A stretch of 64,000 nucleotides of DNA from Emydura subglobosa (lineage: Eukaryota; Chordata; Testudines; Chelidae): the NCBI GenBank assembly GCA_007922225.1, contig ML679974.1, forward strand, positions 5,135,105 through 5,199,104. Direction: 5' to 3'. The number at the start of each line of letters is the position of its first letter. Positions within the stretch are counted from its first letter, which is position 1. A program made the translations under genes and the position numbers. Shown one piece after another: positions 1 through 12,872 of the stretch. The notes beneath the pieces were generated by a model that saw only the letters and a program-made list of their open reading frames with translations, was not told where the DNA came from and ran no database searches.

Positions 1-2264
1 TTTTCAGCCAATTTGCCTAGTACTGAAGTTAAGCTTGTAACTGTCAGGATCACCCCTGCAGCCTTTTTTAAAAATTGACTTTACATTACCAACCATCCAG
101 TCATCTGATACAGAGCCTGATTTAAGTGATAAGTTACATACCACAGTTAGTAGTTCTGCAATTTCATATTTGAGTTCCTTCAGAACTCTTAAGTGAATAC
201 CATCTGGTCCTGGTGACTTATTACTGTTCAATTTGTTCCAAAACTTCCTCTACTAACACCTCAATCTAGGACAGTTCCTCAAATTTGTTACCTAGAAAGA
301 ATGGCTCAAGTGTGGGAATATCTCTCATCTGAATAATGGGAATATCTCTCATCTCATAGTGAAGACCTACACAAAGAATTCATTTAGCTTCTCTGTAATG
401 GCTTTGTCTTCCTTGAGTGGCCCTTAGCACCTTGATTGTCCAATGCCCCACTGATTGTTTGGCAGGCTTCCTGCTTCTGATGTACTTAAAAAATAATTTG
501 TTTTTGAGTATTTTTGGTTTTTTTGCTAGTTGCTTTTTAATTATTTTTTTTCCGCCTGCCTAATTATACTTTTACATTTGACTTGACAGAGTTTATACTC
601 CTTTTTATTTTCCTCAGTAGGATTTGACTTCTAGTTTTTAAAAGATGCTTATTTGCCTCTAACTGCCTCTTTAAAACTGTTAATTAACCATGGTGGCATG
701 TTTTTTTGGTCTTCTGGTTTTTTTATTTGGAGTATACATATAGTTTGAGCCTCTATCATGGTGTTTTAAAATAGTTTCCTTGCAGCTTGCAAGCATTTCA
801 TTCTTGTGACGTTCCTTTTAATTTCAGTTTAACAATCATCCTCATTTTTGTTTAGTTCCCCTTTTTTAAGTTAAATTCTACTGTGGTAGATTTCTTTTGT
901 ATTTTTTCCCCTACAAGGATGTTAAATTTACTTACATTATGATCCCTATCATTGAGCAGGTCAGCTATATTCACCTCTTGGACCAGATCTTGTGCACTAC
1001 TAAGGACTAAATCAAGAATTAAGTCTCTTCTTGTTGGTTCCAGGACTATCTGCTCCAAGAACCAGTCATTAATGGTGTTTAGAAATTTTATCTCTGCATC
1101 CCATCCTGAGTTGACATGTTCCCAGTCAATATGGGGATTGTTGATATTCCTCATTATTATTGGATTTTCTGTGTTTGTAGCCTCTCTTAGCTCCCTGAGC
1201 ATTTCACAATCACCATCAATATCCTGATCTATTCCTACTGTTATACTCTTATTGTTAAAGCATGAAGTTTCTATCCATACAGCTTCTATGGTACAGTTGA
1301 TTCATTTCAGATTTTTGCTATATTGGACTATGTTTTCTTTCACATATAGTGTGGTACTTCCCCATGCGCATGACCTAATCTGTCATTCCTATATATTTTG
1401 TTACCCTAGTGTTACCATTGATTATTGCTATTCCACCAAGTTTCTGTTATGCCTATAATATCAGTATCCTCTTTTAATACCAGGCACTCAAATTCACCCA
1501 TCTTAGTATTTAGACTTCTAATATTTGTAAACAAGCACTTATAAAATTTGTCAGTATTTAGTTGTCTTCCTTCATTTGATGTAATTGAACTGGACTCTTT
1601 TTTTGGTTGGTTTGTTTCTCTTTGGTTTCTCTGTACTTTATCAATTTCTATCTTCTCCTCTTCACTAGGATATAGAGTATCACCATTAATAAATCCTCCC
1701 TTATGGGATTTCTTTGCCTGAACCTTTTGCTTCTCTGCACCTGCAGGTTTCCCCCAGTCCTTAGTTTAAAGACTACTCTACTACCTTTTTGGTTTTACAT
1801 GCTAGCAATCTTGTTCCATTTAGGTGGTGCTCAATAGGTGCCTCCTTTGCCAAAAGTTTCCCCAGTTCCTAATAAACCTAAGTGCACAATCATATCATCC
1901 ATGCATTGAGACCCTGCAGTTCTGCCTGCCTAAATGGCTCTGCGCTTGGAAATCAAAGCATTTCAGAGAATGCTATTGTGGAAGTCCTGGACTTTAATCT
2001 CTTCCCTAACTGCTTAAATTTGGCCCCCAGGACCTCTCTCATACTTCTCCTTATATCATTGGCATCAACATGTTCCACGACCACTAGCTTCTCCCCCAAC
2101 ACTGCACATAAGTCTATCTAGATGTGTCGAGAGGTTCTCAGCCTTTGCCCCTGGCAGGCAATTTACCATGCAGTTCTCTCAGTTTGGTTTGTGATGACTA
2201 TCTGTATTTCTAATAATCAAATTTCTCTTTACTATTACCTCTCTCTTTCTAATAACTTGGGTTC
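1..2264 (-). mobile_element. CR1 LINE, partial, running off the left edge; ORF1-esterase and ORF2 endonuclease/RT remnants
   Basis: Read on the - strand, about 2110-1880 resembles the end of the CR1 ORF1 esterase (SGNH-like) domain, with a HVDANDIRR block and an LNAWM block. About 1850-1560 continues as basic linker sequence. About 1550-850 is the ORF2 endonuclease: TNIRSLNTK, then ITETWW, then a NPHIDW block near 1140. About 231-4 is the start of the RT domain (NKSPGPDGI, then DDWMVGNV). Several stops and frameshifts interrupt the frames, so it cannot code for an active protein. The 3' half lies outside the window. The motif order and strand agree throughout, which supports a single insertion. 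The exact 5' boundary, against the DIRS relic to the right, is approximate. Confidence 0.8.
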
Positions 2265-5190
2265 TTCTTTGAGTGATGCTCCCTATCTGTATTCCACTCA
2301 TGGGTGTGCATGAGTATCATGTGCCTGAGTCTAGAAGCTTTTGCAAGCGATGTCCGTTGACCCGCACATGCACGGTACATTTCCTCATGCTTCCAACCAA
2401 GGGTAAATGGGCAGTGTGGGTTGACACCGTTCCAGTTCCCTCTTACTGTCACATTGCCTGAGTCAGAACCCTATTCCAGTGTTTCTCAACCTTTTCAGAC
2501 CACTGAACCCCTTTCAGGAGTCTGATTTGTCTTGCATACCCCAAGTTTCACTTCACTTAAAAACTATTTGCTTACAAAATCAAACAGAAAAATTTAAAAG
2601 TGTTATAGAACACTATTACTGAAAAATTGCTTACTTTCTCATTTTGTCTGTATGAAATATTAGTTTGTATTGGCTTCGCTAGTGCTTTTAATGTATCCTG
2701 TTGTAAAACTAGCAAATATCTAGATGAGTTGATATAGTATGTGTGCCCATGGTTGAGAACCACTGCCCCATTTCTCCTTTGTTCTTACCTGGGTAAGAGA
2801 GTTGCCTTTCTATAATGTAAATGATTTAGACTTAGTTTTTGCTCTATAGCTTATTTGGGATAGTTAATATAGTTGATATAGTTTGTAGTCTAGTCTGTAA
2901 TTTAGTAGAATCCCTCCCAAGTCAGGGGATTTAACCCCTCGTCATCTGGGGACTATGCCCAGGATCCTGGGCTTCAAGAACTGCATCTCCTGCCTTCATT
3001 CTTTTTCCATCAGTGATGCACATCAGAGGTGCCTATTCTGCCTGGGAGAAGCACACATTTCAGCAAAGTGTACCATCTGTAAGTTCATTCCACCCAGAAT
3101 CACAGAGGCTCATGAGTTCCATCTCCACAAGTTCTTGATGGAAGAGGCAATGAGGTACCAGACTCACTCGTATCCTGGCCAGGGAGACCCCCTGTACTGC
3201 AGCCTCCACAGCCCAGCAGTGCCTCTCTGAGCACAAGTGAACCACTGGCGCCAAAAAGTAAGGACAAGGTCCCACTACGAGAGCAAGAAACACTCTCATG
3301 GCACAAGAGCAGTTCCCCAAAGCAAATTGTTCAGAAGGGACGTGTTCCCTCCCCGACCCATGCTGGATCAGGTAAGATGTTGTGCACAAATCCCACGGAA
3401 CTGGTTCCAAAGAGCCCCCGATAGAGGATAAGGCTAAGAAGAAGTGGAAGTTCTGGGACTTTGAGAATGTCTGTCTGTCTGATGGTGGCTCCATATACTC
3501 CAACAATGCTGCCTCATCATGAGGACAGACCAGGCCTGACCACAGAAACAGGTCCCTCCAGTTTCTTCGTGGGCATTCTGTGGACTCTGGGAATTACAGA
3601 AACGTTCTTGTCTTCAGAGGAGATGTTTCTGCCATACCCACAGTCTTCACTCTTCTCAGGACCATCCATTCTCCAGGAGATCCCCATGCCAGAGGACACA
3701 TTGCTGCTCCTGCTGCAGGAAAGGCCCCTACCCCGTTCATTTTACTAGGGCTCTCCTGTACTGACTGTCCCACTGTTTCAGTCAGAATCATCATCTAACT
3801 CAAAGGAGTCCCAGGTTGTAGCCCAGCCAGTTTTGTCTCTGCCTTGCAGGAGCCCGGACAGGCAGCCGAGGCACCCCTACCTGCCTGGCTGTGACCACCC
3901 CGGATACCCCTTCCCCTGGGGCCCACCCAGACTGATAGATCCCTTGTTCTGGCCCAACTGGGGCCCCTGGGACCTGCACTGTAGGCATCTGGCACTGTCA
4001 CAGGGGGTCCTATCATTCCTCCCCTGCACAACAACTGGCTCCATTGGTTTATGAGGAAGAAGATGTGGAACCGGTATCACCAGTTCTGACCAGAGCCGCC
4101 TTGTCAGCGGATGAGGCAGTCATTCCCTTGCCACTCTCTCTGGCGCATGAGTCTCAATGATATCACAAACTCCTGCAGAGAGTGCCTACTGAAGTACAGA
4201 TCCTGCTGCAGGAAGTCCAGGGCTCCCAACACAGTCTTCTGGACATCCTCCAGCCACATGGACCTTCCAGAGTGGCTCTCCCTATTAATGAGGCCATCTT
4301 GGAATAAGCCTGGACAGTGTGACACATTGTGTGCCCCCACCCCCAGAAGAGTTGAGAGATGCTACTTTGTGTTGGCTAAAAAGGTGGACTTCCTCTTCAC
4401 CACCTGGCCTCTAACTCATTAGTTGTCCGGGAAGCTGCAGAACAACCTCCTCAACACCCCCCAAAAGTCCACTCCACTGGACAAGGGGCCAAAAGGATTG
4501 GATCTCCTGGGCAAAAAGGACTTTTCATTCGCAAGTCTGCAATTCTGCATAGTGAACTACCAGATTCTGCTAGCTAAGTACAACTTTAACACATACCGCA
4601 GGCTAGCAGAGTTTAAATACAAACCCTCCCTCTTCACAGGCCACCATCATGATGGACTCTTCCCTTATGGAATGGGGTGCCCATCTGGACCACCACATAA
4701 TGCAGTGCACATGGACACCAAGGGAAGCCAAGCTACACATAAATGTCCTGGAATTTAGGGCAGTCCACCTTCCCTGCAAAGCCTTTCTTCCCCTCTTACG
4801 TGATCTCTACATACAAATCCTTTCAGATAACATCGCCACAGATGTCTACATCAACAAGCAAGGAGGGACCAGATCTCACTCTCTCTGCTCATAGTCGGTC
4901 AAACTGTGGAATTGGTGTATATGAAACCAAGTGACCTTACAGGTTGTGTATCTCCAGGTACCCAGAATTCCCTGGCAGATACTGTGCAGGACTTTCGACA
5001 TGGATCACAAACGGGAACTCCATGACATAGTATTGACCAATCTCTTCGTGCAGTGGGGTACCCCCAGCTTGGACCTCTTCACGTCACATGCAAATTGCAA
5101 AATCCCCTTTTATAACTCCAGGGTTGTGGTAGGCAGAGACTCTCAGGGCAATTCTCTCCTACTCCCATGGACAGGCCACCTCCTATAGGC
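2265..5190 (+). mobile_element. Degenerate DIRS-type retrotransposon with internal deletion of RT
   Basis: About 2265-2470 resembles a DIRS terminal repeat. After a nested hAT insertion, the element resumes with a gag-like ORF1 from about 2955 (CLFCLGEAH followed by a CxxC, as in DIRS ORF1). Further gag-like pieces run to about 4630, including a KYNFNTYRRLAEF segment. The sequence then passes directly to the DIRS RNase H region (MEWGAHLD near 4670, LHINVLEFRAV near 4735, LSDNIATDVYINKQG near 4815) and its downstream part (GTPSLDLFTSHAN, near 5055). The reverse transcriptase expected between ORF1 and RNase H is absent, and no tyrosine recombinase follows. Multiple frameshifts mark it as an old, inactive copy, older than the DIRS element at 35-41 kb. 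Confidence 0.75.
2477..2765. mobile_element. hAT-type MITE (289 bp)
   Basis: The ends are inverted repeats: CAGTGTTTCTCAACC at the left and GGTTGAGAACCACTG at the right, a classic hAT terminal pattern. They are flanked by an imperfect 8-bp target duplication (ccctattc at 2469-2476, ccccattt at 2766-2773, 6 of 8 matching). The interior is AT-rich and non-coding. It is nested inside the DIRS relic. Confidence 0.8.
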
Positions 5191-5199
5191 TTTCCCTCT

Positions 5200-6290
5200 G
5201 ACTCCCCTGTTACCTCAGGTTCTCAGGATGATGATCCTTGGGTAGATTGTTCCAGTGGTTAATTATTCTCACTGTTAAAAGTGTATGCCTTATTTCCAAT
5301 CCGAATTTCTCTAGCTTCAACATCCAGCCATTGGATCATGTTATACGTTTCTCTGCTCGAGTGAAGAGCCCTTTACTAAATATTTGTTCCCCATATAAGT
5401 ATTTGTAGATTGTAATCAAGTTACCCCTTAACTTTCTTTTTGTTAGATTCAAGGAGTGCAGTCTGTTTAGCTTATCACTCTAAGGCATGTTTTCTAATCC
5501 TTTAATCGTTCTCATGGTTCTTCTCCAATTTATCAACATCTTTCTTGAATTGTGGATTCAAGAAAAGGGCAGAGTATTCCAGCAGCAGATGCACTACTGC
5601 CTAATACTCTCTACTCCTACATGAGATTCCCCTGTTTATGCATCCAAGGATCAAATTAGCTTTGGCTACAGTGCCACACTGGGAGCTTTGTTCAACTGAT
5701 TATCCACCTTGCCCCCCAAATCTTTTTCAGAGTCACTGCCTCCAAGGATAGTGTCTCCTATCCTGTAAGTATGGCCTACATTCTTTGTTTCTAGATGTAT
5801 ACATTTACATTTAGCCATATTAAAATGCATATTATTTGCTTGCGCCAATTTACCAGTGATCCAGATCGCTCTGTATCCGTAATCTGTTCTCTTTGTTATT
5901 TACCACTCCCTTAATTTTGATCACCTGCTAACTTCATCTGTGGTAATTTCTTCCAGGTCATTGATAAAAATGTTAAATAGAGTAGGGTAAAGAACCGATC
6001 TCTGCTGGACCCATTGGAAACACATCTGCTTGTTTATGAGACCCTATTTACAGTTACATTTTGACACCTGTCAGTCAGTCAGCTTTTAATCCATTTAATG
6101 TGTGCCATTATTAATTAATTTTATATCATTCTAGCTTTTTAAATCAAAATATCATGTGGGACCAAGTCAAGTGCTTTATGGAAGTCTAAGTATATTGCAT
6201 CAACATTGTTACCTTCATCAGCCAAACTTGTAATCTCATCAAAAAATATATCAGGTTAGTTTGACAGCCTCTTTTTCCATACCCTCTTGA
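5200..6290 (-). mobile_element. CR1/L3-type LINE 3' fragment
   Basis: On the - strand, about 5850-5660 encodes the CR1 RT C-terminal signature (NMHFNMAKCKCIHLETKN, then a SDSEKDLGG block). Upstream on the same strand, the region to about 6290 fits the RT palm and thumb with many stops. Downstream, to about 5230, it resembles the CR1/L3 3' UTR. It is 5'-truncated and inactive. Boundaries are approximate. Confidence 0.75.
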
Positions 6291-9112
6291 AAGTGACTTC
6301 TGAACATAGCTTCATGATGTTTCTTTTTTACTAATCTAGAAACTTTAAAGATGCTTAATTCATTTATTAAACATGGAGGCAATTTTGGTAAGCACCACAA
6401 ATAGAGGTAGCCTTTTCCATCTTTCTAAAATTGACCCCTTTCGTAATGCACTGCTAGTCAGTTACTTAAATTCTTTTGGCCTCATGTATTCAGTAAATAC
6501 TGGATTAAGGGACCTACGTTTACTAAGTATATCAAAATGAACCAAAGTTACTGTGAAAAATATTTGATAGAGCATGTTGCCCCAATCCATATTTAATCCA
6601 TTTATTATAATTTAAACAATAAATCGTGTATTTCACAGCTCTTGAGTAGTGCATTTGTATCATGGGAAACAAATTATGTTTTCTGGGGTAATAGATGTGA
6701 ATAATTACACAACATCAGAATAAGAATGATTGGAGGAGAAGCCAGGAGGGGCAACAAAATTTTAGTGGCCAAGAAGAGGAGGAATCAGTTTATCACTTAT
6801 TCTGTAATGGCCGTGAACAAGGAACTTCCACTTCAAAGTCCCATTCGATACATGAAATATCCATGCTGCCAAAATATTGTAACAGGTATCGGAGAAGTCA
6901 TAGGGTGTAATGAGAAGGGTAGGGATTCCGTTGCTGGTCCTTCTCGCTACCCTTCAGTCTCATTGATAGTTCTACTTTATAAGAACCTGGGAGAGAGAGA
7001 GACCACAATGGACCAAATCCTGATTGCCTTACTGCATAGATGCACCAGTAATCATACATCCTACAGTTTCCTCCCCAAATTTCCTATGTGATTAATTTCT
7101 CAGAAAAAACAAACTCGTATACCAGAAACTGCAGTGAAGTACTGCATATTGCTTTGATGTAAAAGGAATACTTTAATTTTCTAAGAAGGAAAGAAAGATG
7201 GAGAGTCAGTATGGATACATTCTTTCATTTCAAAAATACAGTGAACAACAATATGCATTGAAATACTTTGATCCTGAAAAATCTGCTGAAGTAAAGTATT
7301 GTAAACAAGTGATAGTCTCACTTTGCCCTATACTATACATTTGCGTGCTGCATAGTCCAAACTTACCAATGAAGCCAAACTTCAGGGCGATTGTGGAGAG
7401 GTAATTGTAATAACAAAACATAAACCTCTGCCTATGCTAGCTGTCTCATTTCTCTTTTCTGCTGAAAACTGGAACTCACAGTGAAGTGGGGAATTTCCAG
7501 CAGAGAAAACGAAAACTAGTGAGAAGAGATTAGCAAATTTCCCAAAGAGAAATGGGTTTATCTCAAAAAGAGGTTCTACAGAAAATGAGATCGCCAGTGA
7601 TAGCATCTTAATAATGCAGAACTTTGATAATTGTCATCTCCCTCCCCTTTCCTTCATCATTTTGAGTTAGCTTTTGCTGTTTGATTTTTTTTTTTTTTTT
7701 TAATGAAAATTTCGAGCTTGAAAAGTCATGTAACAGTTTCTAGGAAGAAATTCAGTCATTCTGAAATAAAATATGAAATTTTCACACTTCTAAATGGAAC
7801 AGCTCAGTAACAAATTCTGTCATTCTGGTCTGTTTACATTTGTAATTAGTGGTTATCAGTTAAATTTCTATTTTATTTTGTTAGATCAAATTTTGATGAC
7901 CAGATTTTTATATAATTTATTCATATAAACTTCCTGTATGTATTTTATCAATTACAGTGTAATTAGGAGAAAGATGGTATAATTAGAAAAGTGCTATTTT
8001 TATTTGTTTCTAGTTACAAGAGAAGTAAATTATTCAATAGTCTTTGGTTATAAATTCATCTGTTCACATGGTATGATGATTTAGCTGGTTAAAATGGCTA
8101 CTGCTATATATAAACATGCTCTCATTTTCTTTAATAATAAATACAAATGTTGTGGTGTACAATTGCTTTGATTTGCAGATGTTTACTGGGAGGCTCAGAA
8201 CTATGTACAGTCCGTAAAGTGAGAGGAATTCTAAACAAAGTCAAATTAAATTGTTTTTATAACAGTGCTCAAGGTCAGAGTTATTTTCTAAACAGAATTG
8301 CCAAAACAGTTTCTTCTCTTACGCCAAATAGTTGTTTTAATATCGCACAATAACCCAGTACGGGAACATTATGATATTTGTTGCCATCAAATTTAAGGTC
8401 AACGAACTTTTGGTTACTAGGGAATGGGAGAGAAGATACTTAAGTGTACAGATTCTGCAACCTTCAGTGTTAAGAAATGGCTCACGGATTGGATGTAACT
8501 GTTAATAGAAATGTTAATTGTGCTTAATATATTTTTCCTTGGTTGGTAGCTGTAGTGTGCCCTTTGTTTTGGGCCCTTTCCTTGAATCATTACAAAAATA
8601 CGTCTGTCTTTGCTGTAAAATATTTCAGAAATGTGAAGACATAAAGGGCCTCTAGAGAACTCAAATGAAAGTAAGATGTGCATTTGCCCTGCCACCACTG
8701 AACTATACTAAACTTATGGTGCTCACATTGTACTAAATATACCTGATTTATCACACTCAAGTAGAAAAATTATTTAAGTGAGTTATCTCAAGAAGAGTAA
8801 TCCTGGTGTCAGCTATGTTTATGGAGGCTTGGTGACTGGGAATATTAATTTTTGGTTGAAATAGATGGACCTGGAGGAGCAAGGAAGAACCTGAAATGCA
8901 ACTTGCATAATACCTGTTTGGTGTAAAAAGCTCATCTCTGTGTATGTCCTCATTATCAGTGGAAATGACATGGAGATAAGGAATGTACTTAGTGATTCTA
9001 CTCAAATTATGAAAAAGAATTTTCATGTACTATATGAAACAATAACTGGTGTCTATACAAACCTACAAAGGTGCATGTTAATAAAGATAATAGATTGAAG
9101 GCAATAAAGTGA
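6291..9112. other. Gene-free, AT-rich stretch (upstream or intronic to TXNDC11)
   Basis: No exon, RNA gene or confidently assigned repeat was recognised. Short open frames here match no known family and lack splice context. There is a T-rich run near 7687-7702. It is probably TXNDC11 intron, because the first recognisable exon lies at 12.27 kb and codes for the middle of the protein. Confidence 0.5.
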
Positions 9113-9120
9113 TAAGTAAC

Positions 9121-9244
9121 TAGGGTGACCAGATGTCCCAATTTTATAAGGAAAGTCCTGCTATTCGGGGCTGTCTCTTATATAGGCACCTATTACCCCT
9201 CACCCCCTTTCCTGATTTTTCATACTTGCTATCTGGTCACCCTA
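9121..9244. mobile_element. hAT-type MITE (124 bp) with perfect 14-bp TIRs and 8-bp TSD
   Basis: The ends are TAGGGTGACCAGAT and its exact reverse complement ATCTGGTCACCCTA. Both sides carry the same 8-bp target duplication TAAGTAAC (9113-9120 and 9245-9252). An 8-bp duplication is diagnostic of the hAT superfamily. The element sits at or immediately beside the 5' truncation point of the CR1 copy that follows. Confidence 0.92.
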
Positions 9245-9252
9245 TAAGTAAC

Positions 9253-10506
9253 AGTCAACATGGATTTGTCAAGAACAAATCTTGTCAAACCAACCTGATA
9301 GCTTTCTTTGACAGGAAACAAGCCTTGTGGATAGGAGGGAAGTGTTAGATGTGGTATATCTTGACTTTACTAAGGCTTTTGATACTGTCTCGCATGACCT
9401 TCTCATAAACAAACTAGGGAAATCAATCTAGATGGAGATACTGCAGGGTGGGTGCATAACTGGTTGGAAAACCATTCCCAGAGAGTAGTTACCAGTGGTA
9501 CACAGTCAGATTGGAAGGGCATATCAAGTAGGGTCTCCATAGAGAGCAGTTCTGGGTTCAAGTTGCATTCAATATCTTAATCAATGATTTAGATAATGGC
9601 ATAGAGAGTACACTTATAAAGTTTACAGATGATACGAAGCTGGGAGAGATTGCAAGTACTTTGGTGGATAGGATTAAAATTCAAAATGATCTAGATAAAC
9701 TGGAGAAATGGTCTGAAGTAAATAGGATGAAATTCAATATGGACAAATGCAAAGTACTCCACTTAGGAAAGAACAATCAGTTGCACACACAAAAAATGGG
9801 AAATGACTGACTAGGAAAGAGTGCTGTAAAAAGAGATCTGGGGTCATAGTGGATCACAAGCTAAATATGAGTCAACAGTCTAACACTGTTGCAAAAAAAG
9901 CAAACATCATTCTGGGATACATTAGCAGGAGTGTTATAAGCAAGGCATGAGAAGTAATTCTTCCACTCTACTCTGCGCTGATTAGCCCTCAACTGGAGTA
10001 TTATCCAGTTCTGGGTACCACATTTCAGGAAGGATGTGGACAAATTGGAGAAAGTCCAGAGAAGAGCAACAAAAATGATTAAAGGTCTAGAAAACATGAC
10101 CTATGAGGGAAGATAGAAAAAAATTGGGTTTGTTTCATCTGGAGAAGAGAAGACTGAGGGGGGACATAACAGTTTTGAAGTATATAAATGGCTGTTAAGA
10201 GGAGGAGAGAGAGAAATTGTTCTCCTTAAACTCTAAGGATAGGACAGGAAGCAATGGGCTTAAATTTCAGGAAGGGCGGTTTAAATTGGACATTAGGAAA
10301 AAGTCCTAACTTTCAGGGTAGTTAAGTACTGGAATAAATTGCCTAGGGAGGTTGTGGAATGTTCATCACTGGAGAATTTTAAGAGCAGGTTAGACGAACA
10401 CCTGTCTGGGATGGTCTTGATAATGTTTGGTCCTGCCTTAAGTGCAAAGGGACTGGACTAGATGACCTCTTGAGGTCCCTTCCAGTCCTACAATTCTATG
10501 ATTCTA
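9253..10506 (+). mobile_element. CR1 LINE 3' fragment (RT palm to 3' end)
   Basis: The translated sequence, with frameshifts and stops, shows the RT start QHGFVKNKSCQTNL (about 9256), then VYLDFTKAFDTVSHDL (about 9355), then a FTDDTKLGE catalytic block (about 9620) in which the first residue of the usual F/YADD box is T, then MDKCKVLHLG (about 9740). The 3' end has the typical CR1 tail gaggtcccttccagtccta followed by a short attctatg/attctata repeat at about 10490-10506. It is a 5'-truncated, inactive copy. Confidence 0.9.
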
Positions 10507-12272
10507 TAAACAGTGTGCTTTAATTCATGAAAGTGACTCCAGAATTTAAATTCTTTTTTTAGAAAGTTGAATTATTTAATCACACTGAGTGATACAAAAT
10601 TATGAAGCTACTGAATTGTAGTCACAGCTACATCAGGATCTTAAAGGAAATGCATTTAAAGGGAGTCAATGCGATGAAATTAGAGACATAGTGGGGAGGT
10701 GTTTTCGGTCTCCCACCATAATAAATCAAAGTGAGTGGCAATATTAATGTGGAAAATGAGATCTTTCACATTAATGAAAATAAACACTGGAGGAGATTTG
10801 TATCAGTGTAGAGAAGAAATAAAGAGATCTAAAGTCCCCTGAGAAGATTTTGGAAACCGTTATTAAATGGGTATGTATTGGTGGTCCAGAGTCTCTGCAC
10901 ACTTTTATAGAAATGTACATGTTTTCCAAAAGGAAGGGAGAGAGGTAAGGGAGTATGAGAGTAAGAAAATATAAAAGGAAAAAAGAGCCTGCTTGGAAGA
11001 GCATATGTTGTTGACCAGACTAATATGATGTTTAAGTAGGTAAGACTTAAAAGTAACCTTCCCAAATCAGAATTTTTTTTAACACCTGCAGATAAGATCC
11101 AACATGCTAATGAGTTATGATGCAACTGTTTGTTTCTATTCCAATTTAACTATTCCAGACTATCAAACAAAAATATTGTTGAAAAGGGGCAGATGGCATT
11201 AATTTCATTAATTTGTTACGCCCAACTATGTGCTATCTAGAATATGGAAGACATGGTTCCTGCACAAAGAACTGTGCAATCTAAATTGCCGTCCCAAAGG
11301 GAAGGTTCTGTTTTAATGGTGGTTTGGTTTGGTTTTATAATGGCTAAGTGATTGAAATTTTACTGACACGGGATAGGGTTAATGGGCTTTGCAGAAAGCA
11401 TCCTGTTAGGAAGGAAATTCCAAGTATAGGTGGATGGCAAGGAAAGGTGCATAAAAATGAGAATATATTTCATATATCTGTAAGATGTTGAGGGCTGTAG
11501 GTCTTAAGCATTTGAGAAGAATTGAGAAAACTGGGAAGAGAATATGGGAATTACATAAACTTTGGCAGATTAACAAAAACTGACGAAGCTTCTACCATAT
11601 AAAAATTAGTAAAATTTAATCTTGTGAACATAAGGGTGTTGTACGGGTAGTCTGTCACCCTGAAAATCCTGTCTAAATTGTTTTTGGATAAAATAACATA
11701 CATTACGACATGCAGGGTAAAACCTTAATGTTCACTTTGTGGGTATTGATTTCATAATTCCTCTAGGCAGGGTTTTCAGCTCTGATCATATTGTCAGCAT
11801 TCAGCAAAAAAATAATAATACGACAAAGGTGAGGGTGCACTGGGAGCATTAGTTCAAGATGCTATCAGAGCTGCTAGATACAGAGGTAAAAGCATTACCA
11901 AAATTGAGACAGCGTGGTTGGAAAACAAAAGAATAAAAGAACAATAAATCGCTTTAAATTTGCTTTTAACCCCTATCTGATAAGTCTTAATTGAGAATTG
12001 AATATACAGTGAGCCATACTGCAGTATGAGATTCTACACATGGTACTATGAGTTGGTGAGGAGTAGGAAAGAGTATCTCAAGGGAAAGATATATGGAATG
12101 ATGACTAAGGTGAGAATGATTCCTGAAAGGTGTCAGTAAATAAAAAATGTCAGAGCTGTAACAGTACCCAACACAACATGTATAACACTGTATGACATCT
12201 GTATGTATCTCATTTTAACTAAATAGTGTATTTAAATAAATGAGGACTAATTATGATTTTTTCACTTTTAAG
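10507..12272 (+). other. Non-coding stretch, probable TXNDC11 intron
   Basis: No coding exon or recognised repeat was seen. The stretch ends in the pyrimidine-rich acceptor tract ttcacttttaag directly before the first TXNDC11 exon of the window. Confidence 0.5.
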
Positions 12273-12473
12273 ATCTATCCAAGTGAAGTCATGAACTACA
12301 CAGCTGAGAATATTTGCAAGTGGGCTCTAGAAAACCGAGAGACGCTTATACGTTGGTTGAGACCACATGGAGGAAAAAGCCTTCTAATAAACAATGAACT
12401 GAAGAAGGGACCAGCACTTTTTTTATTTATACCCTTCAATCCCTTAGCAGAAAATCATCCTCTTTTAGATGAA
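12273..12473 (+). CDS. TXNDC11: TXNDC11 internal exon (67 codons, phase 0/0)
   Basis: The exon encodes a segment beginning [20 protein letters not shown] and containing RPHGGKS and [12 protein letters not shown]. These agree closely with the middle of vertebrate thioredoxin domain-containing protein 11 (also called EFP1). The acceptor ag lies at 12271-12272 and the donor gtaagt starts at 12474. The exon is a whole number of codons and joins the next one as DE|ITKVALEY, as in other vertebrates. TXNDC11 is an ER membrane-associated protein-disulfide-isomerase-like factor reported to interact with DUOX oxidases and DUOXA1. The upstream exons with the N-terminal membrane segment and first thioredoxin fold were not found in this window. 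Confidence 0.95.
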
Positions 12474-12872
12474 GTAAGTGAGATATATTATTTCTTTTTA
12501 TTGGGGGTAAAACATGGAGGCTCCAGTCACGGATCAGTGTCCCATTGTACTGGCACTATATATAAAAAGATCTATATGAGGGGACGTATTTCTACTTTGT
12601 GCTCCATAAAGATCTAACTTGAGATTGTATGTATTGATACAGATTGGGTGCCATTTATGTGTTACTTGTAGATTACCTATACTGGGTCTGATTTTTCGTT
12701 GCACTGCCCAAAGGTTGTGGTTTGTGAATGCTTAATGGAAACACTTATAGGTCCCAATTCTCATGAAGAACAGGAAGAGGGGAAAGGATATTAGTGTATA
12801 TTTTTTCATATTGAATTAATTAAGTGAACCTAATGTTGCCATTGAGAAATTGAAAGGATTTATTATGGTGCC

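Noticed and set aside
6726..7404. Open frames of 121 and 68 codons considered as upstream TXNDC11 exons
   Set aside because: No similarity to the expected TXNDC11 N-terminal segments and no fitting splice phases.
8147..8353. Open frame after a tttgatttgcag acceptor-like site
   Set aside because: The encoded peptide does not match TXNDC11, and the phase-0 upstream exon expected before 12273 was not found here.
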